Shown here: positions 15,481 through 24,516 of the stretch, piece after piece
Numbering within the stretch: position 1 is the first letter of the stretch
How the letters are laid out: each line of letters begins with the position of its first letter
Origin: Litoreibacter arenae DSM 19593
GTDB lineage: Bacteria > Pseudomonadota > Alphaproteobacteria > Rhodobacterales > Rhodobacteraceae
NCBI RefSeq assembly: GCF_000442275.2
Contig: NZ_KE557306.1
Coordinates: 612,668 to 676,667, forward strand
DNA: 64,000 nucleotides
Direction: 5' to 3'
Translations under genes and position numbers: made by a program
The notes under the pieces: generated by a model
The model's database searches: none
Told to the model about the DNA's origin: nothing
What the model saw: only the letters and a program-made list of their open reading frames with translations

Positions 15481-16649
15481 TGGCCACGATCGACGCCGCA
15501 TTCGACGACGAGTTGCGCGGCCCGTCCTGGGTGATCCGCATTATTGGCCTGACCGTTGTCGCGTTCATCGTCTGGGCGTCCTTTGCATGGGTGGACGAGA
15601 TCGTCCGGTCTGACGGGGAATTCGTGTCGTCGTCGCGCCCCCAGATCATCCAGAACCTTGAAGGCGGCATCCTGTCGGAATTGCTGGTTGCCGAAGGGGA
15701 CACGGTCAACCCCGGCGACATTCTCGCGCGGCTGTCTGGCACCAACTTCCAGACCTCGGTGGACGACCTGCAAGACCAGATCGACGCGCTGGACATCCGC
15801 CGGATGCGACTGGAAGCGGAGCTTGCAGGGCAATTCGACTTTGAGGTGGCCGATGAACTTGAGAAGAGGCAGCCTGAGATCGTCGCCTCCGAGCGCGCGT
15901 TGCTGAACGCGCGCCAGACCGATTTCGAAGGGCGCACCGACAGCGCGCGCGCCATTCTGAAAGAGACCCGCCGCGAGGCCGCGTTGATGGAGGACCTGCT
16001 GACGCAGAAGATCGTTTCCCTGATCGAGGTGACCCGCGCCCGCAAGGCGAATACCGACGCAGAGGCCAAGTATAGCGAGATCGTGTCCAAGGCCGAACTG
16101 GACCGTGCGTCGGAATATTCCGACACGCTCAAGGAACTGGCGACGCTGCGCCAGAACATGAAGCTGAGCCGTGACCAGCTGGCCCGCACGGTGATCCGCT
16201 CGCCGATGAAGGGCATCGTGAACAACGTGGCGATTTCCACCATCGGCGGGGTCGTGCGTCCGGGCGAGGAGATTTTTCAGATCATCCCGATGGGCGAGGA
16301 GCTGTTCGTCGAGGCCAAGGTGAAACCGAAAGACATCGCCAGCCTGCGCCCCGGTCAGGACGCGACCGTAAAGCTGTCGGCATACGACTACACCATTTAC
16401 GGCACGCTGGCGGGCAAGGTACAGGTGATCTCCGCCGACACGTTCAAGGACGAGCGGGTGGCCGATGGCGATCCGCATTACAAGGTGCTGCTGTCGGTTG
16501 ATACCGAGCACCTGTCACCCCGCCAGCAATCAGTAGAGATTCGCCCCGGCATGCTGGCACAGGTCGAATTGCACACGGGCGAGAAGACCATCCTGCAATA
16601 CCTGACGAAGCCGCTCTATAAATCGCGCGAGGCCTTCCGCGAGCCTTAG
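15480..16649 (+). CDS. HlyD family periplasmic adaptor of type I secretion system
   Basis: A 389-residue membrane fusion protein. A short cytosolic N-terminus is followed by one transmembrane helix (about 19-38, VIRIIGLTVVAFIVWASFAW) and the biotinyl-lipoyl-like half motif (QIIQNLEGGILSELLVAEGD). A long coiled-coil hairpin spans about 90-235, and the second lipoyl half and beta-barrel follow (LARTVIRSPMKGIVNNVAIS onward). It bridges the inner-membrane ABC protein and the TolC-like channel. Last gene of the export operon; convergent with gckA, with only 3 bases between the stop codons. Confidence 0.92.
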   Translation: MATIDAAFDDELRGPSWVIRIIGLTVVAFIVWASFAWVDEIVRSDGEFVSSSRPQIIQNLEGGILSELLVAEGDTVNPGDILARLSGTNFQTSVDDLQDQIDALDIRRMRLEAELAGQFDFEVADELEKRQPEIVASERALLNARQTDFEGRTDSARAILKETRREAALMEDLLTQKIVSLIEVTRARKANTDAEAKYSEIVSKAELDRASEYSDTLKELATLRQNMKLSRDQLARTVIRSPMKGIVNNVAISTIGGVVRPGEEIFQIIPMGEELFVEAKVKPKDIASLRPGQDATVKLSAYDYTIYGTLAGKVQVISADTFKDERVADGDPHYKVLLSVDTEHLSPRQQSVEIRPGMLAQVELHTGEKTILQYLTKPLYKSREAFREP

Positions 16650-16652
16650 GTG

Positions 16653-17897
16653 TTAGCGGCGGATGAATATCTGCACATCGGCCACATTGGTGCCGGTGCC
16701 GCCCGTCATCAGCAAATCACCGGACGCGCTGAGCGCGGCATAGGCGTCGTTATCGGCAAGCAGCGTCTCGGGATCGACGCCTGCTGCGCGCATGCGCTCG
16801 GTAGACCGGTTGTCCACCAAGCCGCCCGCAGCGTCCGTCGGCCCGTCGCGCCCGTCGGTGCCGCCTGACAGAAACACCCAGTCGCCGGGGATGTGCTCAA
16901 GTGCAATACGCAATGCAAGGTCCTGGTTTCGCCCGCCTTTTCCCGTGCCGGTCAGGGTCACGGTGGTCTCGCCACCAAACAGCAGAACGGCCGGTGCATC
17001 TTGTGGCAGGGCGCGGAATATCTCTGCCAGCTGCGGGGCAACGTCTGCCACGTTGCCCTCCAGCCTGTCGTTGATAACCTGCGCCTCCGGACAAGCCGCG
17101 CGCATGGCGTCGAGGCTCTGGCGGTTCGACGCGATCAGGTGGTTCTCGGCATCCGGTAGCTTGGGGGGGGCAAGCTCCGGCTGGCTCAGATGCGCCTTGA
17201 CGCTGTCGGGCATCTTTTCCCAGATTTTTGCCTTTTCCAGCAAGGCCTTGGCGCTGGCTCTGGTGCCGATCGGGGCGACGGTCGGGCCGGAGGCAATTGC
17301 ACGCAGATCATCGCCGACAACATCGGACAGAATATACGCCGTTACAGGCGCGGGGGCGGCAACCCGCAATAACCCGCCGCCTTTGAGGCGCGATAGCTGC
17401 TGACGGATGTGGTTCATGTCGTTGATATCAAGGCCGGATCCGAGCAGAAGCTGATTGACCTGCGCCTTATCCGCGAGAGTCACGCCGTCAACCGGAGCGG
17501 GCAGCAGCGCCGACCCGCCGCCCGAAATGAGCGCGATTACGCGGTCGTCGGGGGTTGTGTCCGCCAGCATCTGCTCCACCTCGCGTGCGGCCATCTCGCC
17601 GGCGTGATCGGGCACGGGGTGGCCCGATTGCAAAACGCGACACCCATCCAACGGGGCTGCGTTTTCGGGGTTGGTGACGGCGAGCGCCTGAATTCTGCTC
17701 TCCGGCGTCACATTTTTCAGCGTGGCCTGCATCATCGGCACGGCAGCCTTGCCGACCGCGACCAGATAGAGGGTTCCTTTCGCGTCCAAGGGGGCGCCCG
17801 CCAAGGCGCTTTCGACGGCTTTGAAAGGGTCGGCGGCAGCGACAGCTACCTTGAAAAGACGGGAGGCCTGTTCGCGTATATCGGCAGTTTTCGTCAT
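16653..17897 (-). CDS. gckA: Glycerate 2-kinase / MOFRL family (GckA, formerly hydroxypyruvate reductase TtuD)
   Basis: A 414-residue cytoplasmic enzyme. The N-terminal DUF4147 domain includes YLVAVGKAAVPMMQATL and RVLQSGHPVPD, and ALISGGGSALLPAPVDG forms the phosphate-binding region. The C-terminal MOFRL domain includes LLFGGETTVTLTGTGKGGRN and SGGTDGRDGPTDAAGG. It phosphorylates glycerate to 2-phosphoglycerate in the serine cycle, glyoxylate or tartrate pathways. MTKTADIREQ at 17897 was chosen over a longer frame because the family starts there; the ribosome site is weak. Divergent from clpP. Confidence 0.88.
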   Translation of the reverse strand: MTKTADIREQASRLFKVAVAAADPFKAVESALAGAPLDAKGTLYLVAVGKAAVPMMQATLKNVTPESRIQALAVTNPENAAPLDGCRVLQSGHPVPDHAGEMAAREVEQMLADTTPDDRVIALISGGGSALLPAPVDGVTLADKAQVNQLLLGSGLDINDMNHIRQQLSRLKGGGLLRVAAPAPVTAYILSDVVGDDLRAIASGPTVAPIGTRASAKALLEKAKIWEKMPDSVKAHLSQPELAPPKLPDAENHLIASNRQSLDAMRAACPEAQVINDRLEGNVADVAPQLAEIFRALPQDAPAVLLFGGETTVTLTGTGKGGRNQDLALRIALEHIPGDWVFLSGGTDGRDGPTDAAGGLVDNRSTERMRAAGVDPETLLADNDAYAALSASGDLLMTGGTGTNVADVQIFIRR

Positions 17898-18035
17898 TGT
17901 AGGAGTTCTTTTATAGTTTGAGAGCAGCGGTTTGTGATGAAATGTTAAAGCACATTTCGGCGAATGTGACGCTTGGCGACCTTTGCCGACCAAAGAATGC
18001 CTACCACATCAGCTGCATAAGGTCATGGTCGCCCG

Positions 18036-18063
18036 CTTGAACTTCCCGCAAAACGCCCCAATT
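18036..18063 (+). promoter_or_regulatory. Candidate RpoH promoter for clpP
   Basis: CTTGAAC (18036-18042) and CCCCAATT (18056-18063), with 14 bases between CTTGAA and CCCC. This is a close match to the sigma-32 consensus, 114-141 bases before the clpP start. It fits heat-shock control of the ClpXP protease. Confidence 0.5.
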
Positions 18064-18176
18064 CGAGGACGCAAGGGTGCAGCGGCGAGATGCGCTTGCG
18101 CCCGTTTTTCTCCGCCACTAACCTCGCGTTCATATTTACGCATTACGAACCGCTCAAAAGCAGAAGGCAGGCAGGC

Positions 18177-18815
18177 ATGTACGATCCAGTCGAAACCTAT
18201 ATGAACCTCGTCCCGATGGTGGTCGAACAGACCAGCCGCGGCGAACGGGCCTACGACATTTTCTCGCGCCTGTTGAAGGAGCGGATCATTTTCATCAACG
18301 GGCCCATCCATGACGGCATGTCCCATCTGGTGGTGGCGCAGCTGCTGCATCTGGAGGCGGAAAACCCTTCCAAGGAAATCAGCATCTACATCAACTCGCC
18401 CGGTGGCGTTGTGACGTCGGGTCTGTCGATCTATGACACGATGCAGTACATCAAGCCGAAGGTTTCGACGCTGTGCATCGGGCAGGCGGCCTCCATGGGC
18501 TCCGTGCTGCTGGCGGGTGGCGAAAAGGGCATGCGGTTCTCGCTGCCGAACTCGCGGATCATGGTCCACCAGCCGTCGGGTGGCTATCAGGGGCAGGCGT
18601 CTGACATCATGATTCACGCCGCCGAGACGCAGAAGCTCAAAGACCGGCTCTATGACATTTATGTGAAGCATACCGGCCAGACCAAGAAGGCGGTCGAGAA
18701 AGCGCTGGACCGCGACAACTTCATGTCCCCCGAAGAAGCGAAAGACTGGGGCCATATTGACGAAATCGTCGAGAATCGCAGCAAGGGCGATGACGACAAA
18801 GACGGCGGTAAATAG
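18177..18815 (+). CDS. clpP: ATP-dependent Clp protease proteolytic subunit ClpP
   Basis: A 212-residue serine peptidase that forms the tetradecameric chamber of ClpXP/ClpAP. The catalytic triad is Ser106 (GQAASMG), His131 ([10 protein letters not shown]) and Asp180 (ALDRDNFMS), with the same spacing as E. coli Ser97-His122-Asp171. The oxyanion-associated NSPGG is at 73-77. ATG 18177 gives the family N-terminus [10 protein letters not shown]; upstream in-frame codons lie in the leader. clpX follows after 155 bp containing a strong stem-loop. A heat-shock-type promoter lies upstream. Confidence 0.96.
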   Translation: MYDPVETYMNLVPMVVEQTSRGERAYDIFSRLLKERIIFINGPIHDGMSHLVVAQLLHLEAENPSKEISIYINSPGGVVTSGLSIYDTMQYIKPKVSTLCIGQAASMGSVLLAGGEKGMRFSLPNSRIMVHQPSGGYQGQASDIMIHAAETQKLKDRLYDIYVKHTGQTKKAVEKALDRDNFMSPEEAKDWGHIDEIVENRSKGDDDKDGGK

Positions 18816-18821
18816 GCAAAT

Positions 18822-18868
18822 CTGCGCCTTGTTTCCTTCGGGAAGCAGGGCGCAGGAAATACGTTTTT
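18822..18868 (+). terminator. UUCG-capped stem-loop between clpP and clpX
   Basis: A 15-bp stem (18822-18836 with 18841-18855, two G:T pairs) with a TTCG tetraloop, starting 7 bases after the clpP stop. A run of six T lies at 18863-18868, 7 bases past the stem. That gap makes it a partial terminator or an mRNA-protecting structure rather than a canonical terminator. Confidence 0.6.
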
Positions 18869-18970
18869 TGGCGTTGTGCCTCCCTTGCTGGTGGCCTAAC
18901 TTGGCCAAACAGGCGCAAACGACACCCGACGCTGCAAAATGTGGCGGGCAAAATCAGGATAGGTGGTGCA

Positions 18971-20236
18971 ATGGCTAACAATTCAGGTGACGGCAAAAAC
19001 ACCCTCTATTGCTCTTTTTGCGGCAAATCCCAGCATGAAGTGCGCAAGCTGATTGCAGGCCCGACCGTGTTCATCTGCGATGAATGCGTCGAACTTTGCA
19101 TGGACATCATCCGCGAAGAGACGAAGACCGCCGGCCTGAAAGCCGCCGATGGCGTGCCGACACCGCAGGAAATCTGCGAAGTGCTGGACGACTATGTGAT
19201 CGGCCAGGGCCACGCGAAGCGCGTGCTGTCTGTTGCGGTTCACAACCATTACAAGCGGCTCAATCACGCTGGGAAATCCAGCGATATCGAGCTGGCGAAA
19301 TCCAACATCATGCTGATCGGTCCCACGGGCTGCGGCAAGACACTGCTGGCGCAAACGCTGGCGCGCATTCTGGATGTGCCGTTTACCATGGCCGACGCCA
19401 CGACCCTGACCGAGGCCGGTTATGTGGGCGAGGATGTTGAGAACATCATCCTCAAGCTGTTGCAGGCATCCGAATACAATGTCGAGCGCGCGCAGCGCGG
19501 CATCGTCTATATTGACGAGGTCGACAAGATCACCCGCAAGTCCGACAATCCGTCGATCACCCGCGATGTGTCGGGCGAGGGTGTGCAGCAGGCGCTTCTG
19601 AAGATCATGGAAGGCACCGTGGCCTCCGTTCCCCCGCAAGGCGGGCGCAAGCATCCGCAGCAGGAATTCCTGCAAGTGGACACGACCAACATCCTGTTCA
19701 TCTGTGGTGGTGCGTTCGCGGGTCTCGACAAGATTATCGCGCAGCGGGGCAAGGGCTCTGCCATGGGCTTTGGCGCTGACGTGCGCGACGAGAACGAAAA
19801 GGGCGTGGGCGATCTGTTCAAGGAGCTGGAGCCGGAAGATCTGCTGAAATTCGGGCTGATCCCGGAATTCGTCGGACGTCTGCCGGTCATCGCGACGCTG
19901 GAAGACCTTGACGAAGAGTCGCTTGTCATCATCCTGACCCAGCCGAAAAACGCGCTGATCAAGCAATACCAGCGCCTGTTCGAGCTTGAAGACGCCAAAC
20001 TGACCTTCACCGACGACGCTTTGGTTGCCATCGCGAAACGCGCGATTGAACGCAAAACTGGCGCACGTGGCCTTCGCTCGATCCTTGAGGACATCCTGCT
20101 CGACACCATGTTCGAGCTGCCTGCCTTGGACAATGTGGACGAGGTTCTGGTCAATGAAGACGCAGTGAGCCGCACCGCCAAGCCGCTGATCATCTACGGC
20201 GAGGCGAAGAAGGAAGCCGGGGCAGAAGCGGGGTAA
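18971..20236 (+). CDS. clpX: ATP-dependent Clp protease ATP-binding subunit ClpX
   Basis: A 421-residue AAA+ unfoldase. The zinc-binding domain has Cys14, Cys17, Cys36 and Cys39 (CSFC, CDEC). Walker A GPTGCGKT lies at about 117-124 and Walker B in [12 protein letters not shown]. The pore loop GYVGEDVE, the arginine-finger region [12 protein letters not shown] and the C-terminal sensor [10 protein letters not shown] are all present. It unfolds tagged substrates and feeds them to ClpP. The ATG at 18971 begins [10 protein letters not shown] as in related species; an in-frame codon 10 residues earlier is less likely. Confidence 0.97.
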   Translation: MANNSGDGKNTLYCSFCGKSQHEVRKLIAGPTVFICDECVELCMDIIREETKTAGLKAADGVPTPQEICEVLDDYVIGQGHAKRVLSVAVHNHYKRLNHAGKSSDIELAKSNIMLIGPTGCGKTLLAQTLARILDVPFTMADATTLTEAGYVGEDVENIILKLLQASEYNVERAQRGIVYIDEVDKITRKSDNPSITRDVSGEGVQQALLKIMEGTVASVPPQGGRKHPQQEFLQVDTTNILFICGGAFAGLDKIIAQRGKGSAMGFGADVRDENEKGVGDLFKELEPEDLLKFGLIPEFVGRLPVIATLEDLDEESLVIILTQPKNALIKQYQRLFELEDAKLTFTDDALVAIAKRAIERKTGARGLRSILEDILLDTMFELPALDNVDEVLVNEDAVSRTAKPLIIYGEAKKEAGAEAG

Positions 20237-20260
20237 AGCTGATTGCCTTGGAGACGAGAT

Positions 20261-20773
20261 TTGAAAAGGTCGGCCCGACGGGTCGGCCTTTCGCTTTTGG
20301 GGCTGCTGGCATTCCCGTTCCTCGTTTGGGGCTCTTGGCATCTTCACAACATCCTCTTTGAAAACCCACGCTATGCCGCACAGGTTTTCGAACAGGTTTT
20401 GCCCGGAAGCACGCCGCTTGAAAGCAAGCGCTGGCATGGTCCTGGCGATAACGACTGGGCCTGCACATATGCAGTCGTCGCCTTGCCCGATGACGCGTTG
20501 TCAATGCCGCCGGTGCCGACACAGACCTCGCCGCATTGGCAACTGTCCTACGGCGGCGACGACTGGACCGCGACGCCCATGCCGCCTTTGGGCGACATGA
20601 CCCGCGATGCGCTGTCCACCTGCGCGCCTGAATGGGATGCCGACATCCGACGCCGTGTTGACCACGCGGTAACCAAGGCGGGGTCATTTGTTATTGTGGA
20701 TGGCGTAGGCGAGACAGTATTCATCTACTCAAAGCCGCAAGGGTTTGCCGCCCGGGTGCGGTATGGCGACTAG
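20261..20773 (+). CDS. Hypothetical membrane-anchored protein
   Basis: About 170 residues, function not recognised. A basic N-terminus (KRSARR) precedes one hydrophobic segment (VGLSLLGLLAFPFLVWGSW), then a soluble domain that is probably periplasmic, with two Cys (in DWACTYAV and STCAPEWD). The start is uncertain: TTG 20261 has GGAG 7 bases upstream, while another in-frame TTG at 20243 has none. It follows clpX after 24 bp and precedes ridA after 9 bp, so it may be co-transcribed with them. Confidence 0.6.
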   Translation: MKRSARRVGLSLLGLLAFPFLVWGSWHLHNILFENPRYAAQVFEQVLPGSTPLESKRWHGPGDNDWACTYAVVALPDDALSMPPVPTQTSPHWQLSYGGDDWTATPMPPLGDMTRDALSTCAPEWDADIRRRVDHAVTKAGSFVIVDGVGETVFIYSKPQGFAARVRYGD

Positions 20774-20782
20774 GAGACGACT

Positions 20783-21172
20783 ATGACCATCAAAAGAATC
20801 CACTCCGGCGGCGCGTTCGAGGCCAAAATCGGGTACTGCCGCGCGGTGGTGGCGGGGGACTGGATACACGTTTCGGGAACGGTGGCACCGCCCTTGGAGG
20901 ACACCGGCGAGCCGCCGAAAGGGGCCGCCGCGCAATGCGCCGCGGCGCTGAAAATCATCGACAAGGCATTGCTGGACGCAGGCGCCAGCTTTGCCGATGT
21001 GGTGCGTGTCACTTACATGCTGCCCGCCGCCAGCGAGTTCGAATCCTGCTGGCCGATCCTGAGTGCTACTTTCGGCAGCACCCCGCCAGCGGCCACGATG
21101 ATCGAATGCGGGCTGATCGACCCGAAATACCGCATCGAGATCGAGGTGACGGCGTATAAACCGGCGGCTTAG
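20783..21172 (+). CDS. RidA family protein (YjgF/YER057c/UK114)
   Basis: A 129-residue single-domain protein. It has VAGDWIHVSGTVAPP, the QCAAALKIIDKALLDAGASF helix, DVVRVTYMLPAASEFE, and the PPAATMIECGLIDPKYRIEI ending of the family. Canonical RidA uses an Arg to deaminate reactive enamine/imine intermediates. Here the equivalent region reads PAATMIE instead of PARTxVE, so the catalytic Arg seems to be replaced, as in the non-deaminating RidA subgroups. AGGAG lies 6 bases before the ATG. Biochemical role not inferable. Confidence 0.82.
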   Translation: MTIKRIHSGGAFEAKIGYCRAVVAGDWIHVSGTVAPPLEDTGEPPKGAAAQCAAALKIIDKALLDAGASFADVVRVTYMLPAASEFESCWPILSATFGSTPPAATMIECGLIDPKYRIEIEVTAYKPAA

Positions 21173-21232
21173 CGCTCTGGACTGTGGCGTGGCTATGGTC
21201 CATATAAAGCAGGACGAATTTCGGAGGCCGGT

Positions 21233-21616
21233 ATGGGCATTCTCAACACTCTTTTGCGCGCGGTAACCTGGTGGAACGGGCAGACTTTGAACACGCAACT
21301 GTTCACCTGGCGAAAAGGTGAAAAGGTGGGCGAGGACGAAGGCGGAAACATCTTCTACCAGACGTCTGGCGGCAAGCGCCGCTGGGTGATTTTCAACGGC
21401 GAAGCCGAAGCGTCACGTATCAGCCCGGACTGGCACGGCTGGCTGCACCACACATGGGACGAGCCGCCCAGCGAGGCCCCGATCAAGCGCAAGGCGTGGG
21501 AAAAACCGCACTTGCCGAACCTCACTGGCACAGAAATGGCCTATGTGCCGAAGGGCTCGCTGCGCCGGGCAGAGCCAAAACGGCGTCAGGACTACGAGGC
21601 CTGGACGCCGGAATAG
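21233..21616 (+). CDS. NADH:ubiquinone oxidoreductase accessory subunit, NDUFA12 (17.2 kDa) family
   Basis: A 127-residue protein homologous to the mitochondrial complex I accessory subunit NDUFA12, present as a single gene in many alphaproteobacteria. Recognisable parts are [51 protein letters not shown] and [11 protein letters not shown]. It lies away from the nuo operon and next to the MlaD-DUF2155-aat-acc genes, a typical alphaproteobacterial neighbourhood. GGAGG precedes the ATG. Confidence 0.93.
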   Translation: MGILNTLLRAVTWWNGQTLNTQLFTWRKGEKVGEDEGGNIFYQTSGGKRRWVIFNGEAEASRISPDWHGWLHHTWDEPPSEAPIKRKAWEKPHLPNLTGTEMAYVPKGSLRRAEPKRRQDYEAWTPE

Positions 21617-21640
21617 GCGCAAGACGGGCTGGGGGCGTAT

Positions 21641-22090
21641 ATGTCTGAGAACATTACTGAAGTGATTGTCGGGACCGGCGTTCTGGCCGTGGCGATCGGG
21701 TTTCTGGTCTTCGCGACCGGCGCGACGTCGTTTGCCACCGGCGGGGACGCATATTCCTTGGCGGCGAGTTTTCGCTCTGCCGAAGGGGTAAAAGTCGGCA
21801 CCGACGTGCGCATGGCGGGGGTCAAGGTCGGCACCGTGACGGGGCTTGAGCTGAACCCGCAGACCTTCCGGGCCGACGCGACATTTACGATGAAGCAGGG
21901 GATTGAGGTTCCTGACGATAGTGCGATCTCCATCAGCTCCGAGGGGCTGTTGGGCGGCAATTTCGTCGAGGTGATCCCCGGCGGTTCGCCGTTCAATCTG
22001 GAGCCGGGCGGCGAGATCGAGGATACCCAAAGCTCGGTGTCCCTGATTACCCTGCTCATGAAGTTTGTGGCCGGAGACGGCGAGGAATGA
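21641..22090 (+). CDS. mlaD: MlaD family lipid-transport protein
   Basis: A 149-residue protein with one N-terminal transmembrane helix (about 6-30, IVGTGVLAVAIGFLVFATGA) and one MCE domain. The MCE domain shows FRSAEGVKVGTDVRMAGVKV, VPDDSAISISSEGLLGGNFV and EVIPGG. MlaD forms the hexameric periplasmic ring of the retrograde phospholipid transporter MlaFEDB that maintains outer-membrane asymmetry. No mlaFEB genes are present here, so it is an orphan locus. Its stop overlaps the next gene by ATGA. Confidence 0.88.
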   Translation: MSENITEVIVGTGVLAVAIGFLVFATGATSFATGGDAYSLAASFRSAEGVKVGTDVRMAGVKVGTVTGLELNPQTFRADATFTMKQGIEVPDDSAISISSEGLLGGNFVEVIPGGSPFNLEPGGEIEDTQSSVSLITLLMKFVAGDGEE

Positions 22091-22584
22091 GGCGACTTAT
22101 CGCCGCCATTCTGTTGGCAACGCCCGCAGCAGCCCAGACCACCATTCAAGGCGATGACACTGTGATCCGCTTGGGCAACGCGCCCGTGGTCGAAAGCCGC
22201 GCCCGCGCCGCCGCGTCAAGTGCTGCGCAAGCCGTCATGCGCGGTCTGGACAAGCTTGCCGCGACCAGTGACGATATCGTTTTGACAGTGGGCGAGGTGG
22301 CGCGGTTCGGTCCGTTGAGCATTACAATGCATGACTGCCGCTACCCAAAGGGGAACCCCAGCGGCGACGCGTTCGTCAGCCTGAGTATCGTCGACAACAA
22401 CACCCAGAAGCCGGTTTTCGAGGGCTGGATGGTTGCCTCCAGCCCTGCGCTGAACGCGATGGATCACCCGCGCTATGACGTCTGGGCGATCAGGTGCAAA
22501 CTTGACGACCGGACACCGTCAGTGGTTGCCGGAGAAAGTTCGCCTCTGCCGATAATGCGTCCTGAAGGGCTTGCTGGTAACTAG
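22087..22584 (+). CDS. DUF2155 domain-containing periplasmic protein
   Basis: A 165-residue exported protein with signal peptide MRRLIAAILLATPAAAQ. The DUF2155 core covers about residues 50-137: LDKLAATSDDIVLTVGEVAR, FGPLSITMHDCRY and the ending FEGWMVASSPALNAMDHPRY, then DVWAIRCK. Function unknown; the domain is conserved in alphaproteobacteria, usually beside aat, acc or NDUFA12 genes. Members usually stop soon after the DVW-x-x-x-C motif. Here about 27 extra residues follow, exactly over the convergent 3' end of aat (95-bp overlap), suggesting a lost stop codon. Confidence 0.85.
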   Translation: MRRLIAAILLATPAAAQTTIQGDDTVIRLGNAPVVESRARAAASSAAQAVMRGLDKLAATSDDIVLTVGEVARFGPLSITMHDCRYPKGNPSGDAFVSLSIVDNNTQKPVFEGWMVASSPALNAMDHPRYDVWAIRCKLDDRTPSVVAGESSPLPIMRPEGLAGN

Positions 22585-23128
22585 CGCGCGAAATCTCGAC
22601 GCCGCCCAGCGATGCCAGATGTGGCGTCAGGAATTGCGTGTCGAGCAGTTTGAACCCGCCGGCATTCAGTCGCGACACCAGATAGGCCAGCGCGATTTTC
22701 GACGCATCACGGCGGCGGGAGAACATGGATTCCCCGAAAAACGCGGCTTTCAAAGTGACGCCGTAGACGCCGCCGACCAGGTCCGGGCCGTCCCAGACCT
22801 CGACCGAATGGGCGTGGCCTGCGCGGAACAGGTCCATGTAGATGCCGAAGATCGGGCCATTGATCCATGTCTCGGCGCGGTCCGCACAGCCTTCGATGAC
22901 GCCTGCAAAATCGGTATCGACCTTGATCTGATACGGCTCGCTCAGGATGGTTTTGCGCAGAGACCGCGAGATATGAAATCCGTCAAGCGGGATCACGCCA
23001 CGTATATCGGGGTCGAGCCAGAACAGGCCGTCATCCTCGGCGCTTTCAGCCATCGGAAATATCCCGCGCGCATAGGCGTGCAGGATCAGATCGGGCGTGA
23101 GTTCCGGCGTGTGATCGTCTCGGGCCAT
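22490..23128 (-). CDS. aat: Leucyl/phenylalanyl-tRNA--protein transferase
   Basis: A 212-residue N-end-rule enzyme that adds Leu or Phe to proteins with N-terminal Arg or Lys, marking them for ClpAP. Family landmarks are LILHAYARGIFPMAES, then FWLDPDIRGVIPLDGFHIS, the VYGVTLKAAFFGESMFSRRR block and LLDTQFLTPHLASLGGVEIS. Third gene of the accB-accC-aat run, 38 bp after accC. Its last 95 bp overlap the convergent DUF2155 gene. Confidence 0.95.
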   Translation of the reverse strand: MARDDHTPELTPDLILHAYARGIFPMAESAEDDGLFWLDPDIRGVIPLDGFHISRSLRKTILSEPYQIKVDTDFAGVIEGCADRAETWINGPIFGIYMDLFRAGHAHSVEVWDGPDLVGGVYGVTLKAAFFGESMFSRRRDASKIALAYLVSRLNAGGFKLLDTQFLTPHLASLGGVEISRASYQQALQDALSAEANFLRQPLTVSGRQVCT

Positions 23129-23166
23129 GCCGTCAGGAAAGCAGGGCTGCGCGTTGTGCGCAACTC

Positions 23167-24510
23167 TTAGGTGTGTTCAGCCAGCCAGTGTTCCAGCCAG
23201 TGGATGTTGTAGTCACCGGTTTGCACAGCTTTTTCGGCCAGAAGAGCATGGAACAGCGGCGTGGTTGTGTCGATCCCGTCCACGATCAGCTCTCCCAACG
23301 CGCGTTGCAGCCTTGCCAAGGCGGCGGGGCGGTCGGGGGCATGGACGATCAGCTTACCGATCAAACTGTCGTAGTAAGGCGGGATCGAATAGCCGTCATA
23401 GAGCGCCGAATCCATCCGCACGCCAAGCCCGCCGGGGGCATGATATTGCGTGATTTTTCCGGGGCAGGGGCTGAAGTTGGGCAGTTTTTCCGCGTTAATG
23501 CGCACCTCGATCGCGTGGCCGTTCACCACAAGGTCGTCCTGCTGGAAGGACATCGGCAATCCGGCGGCGACATTGATCTGCTCGCGCACCAGATCGACGC
23601 CGAAGACGGCTTCGGTGACAGGGTGTTCGACCTGAAGGCGGGTGTTCATCTCGATGAAGTAGAACTCGCCGTTCTCGTACAGAAACTCGATGGTGCCTGC
23701 GCCCTCGTAGTCGATATTGGCGACGGCATCGGCACACACCTTACCGATCCGCGCACGGGTCTCTGCGTCGATGGCAGGGCCGGGGGCCTCCTCGAACACC
23801 TTTTGGTGGCGGCGTTGCAGGGAGCAGTCCCGCTCCCCCAGATGCACGGCGCGGCCCTTACCGTCGCCGAAGACCTGAATTTCGATGTGGCGGGGGGTGG
23901 TCAAATACTTCTCGATATAGACTTCGTCATTGCCGAAGTTGGACTTACCCTCCGACCTTGCGGTCTGGAACGCGCTTTTCATATCATCGCGGGAGGTTGC
24001 GACCTTCATGCCCTTGCCGCCGCCGCCCGCCGTGGCCTTGATGATGACCGGATAGCCGATTTCGTCGCCGATACGGTAGGCATCCTCAAGCGAGGTGACG
24101 CCGCCACCCGAGCCGGGGACGCAGGGCACGCCCAGCTTTTTCATGGTGTCGATGGCCGTGATCTTGTCGCCCATAACACGGATATGCTCCGCGGTGGGGC
24201 CAATGAACTTGATGCCGTGATCTTCAACGATCTGCACGAATCCGGCGTTTTCCGACAGGAACCCGTAGCCCGGATGGATCGCCTCCGCGCCGGTGATTTC
24301 ACAGGCCGAGATGATGGCGGGGATCGACAAATAGCTATCGGTGCTTGGGGGCGGGCCGATGCAGATCGCCTCGTCAGCCATGCGCACATGCATGGCGTCG
24401 CTATCGGCAGTGGAGTGCACGGCGACGGACTGGATGCCCATTTCGCGTGCCGCACGGATGACGCGCAGGGCGATTTCGCCACGGTTCGCGATGAGGATCT
24501 TTTTGAACAT
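23167..24510 (-). CDS. accC: Acetyl-CoA carboxylase biotin carboxylase subunit
   Basis: A 447-residue ATP-grasp enzyme that carboxylates biotin on BCCP, the first step of malonyl-CoA formation. It starts [20 protein letters not shown]. The Gly-rich ATP loop is [13 protein letters not shown], the catalytic region is [20 protein letters not shown], and metal and substrate residues lie in [16 protein letters not shown]. The length matches E. coli AccC (449). Six bases after accB; followed by aat. Confidence 0.97.
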   Translation of the reverse strand: MFKKILIANRGEIALRVIRAAREMGIQSVAVHSTADSDAMHVRMADEAICIGPPPSTDSYLSIPAIISACEITGAEAIHPGYGFLSENAGFVQIVEDHGIKFIGPTAEHIRVMGDKITAIDTMKKLGVPCVPGSGGGVTSLEDAYRIGDEIGYPVIIKATAGGGGKGMKVATSRDDMKSAFQTARSEGKSNFGNDEVYIEKYLTTPRHIEIQVFGDGKGRAVHLGERDCSLQRRHQKVFEEAPGPAIDAETRARIGKVCADAVANIDYEGAGTIEFLYENGEFYFIEMNTRLQVEHPVTEAVFGVDLVREQINVAAGLPMSFQQDDLVVNGHAIEVRINAEKLPNFSPCPGKITQYHAPGGLGVRMDSALYDGYSIPPYYDSLIGKLIVHAPDRPAALARLQRALGELIVDGIDTTTPLFHALLAEKAVQTGDYNIHWLEHWLAEHT

Positions 24511-24516
24511 GGAGGA

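Noticed and set aside
18983-20437. 484-codon open frame on the minus strand opposite clpX
   Set aside because: Entirely antisense to the highly conserved clpX.
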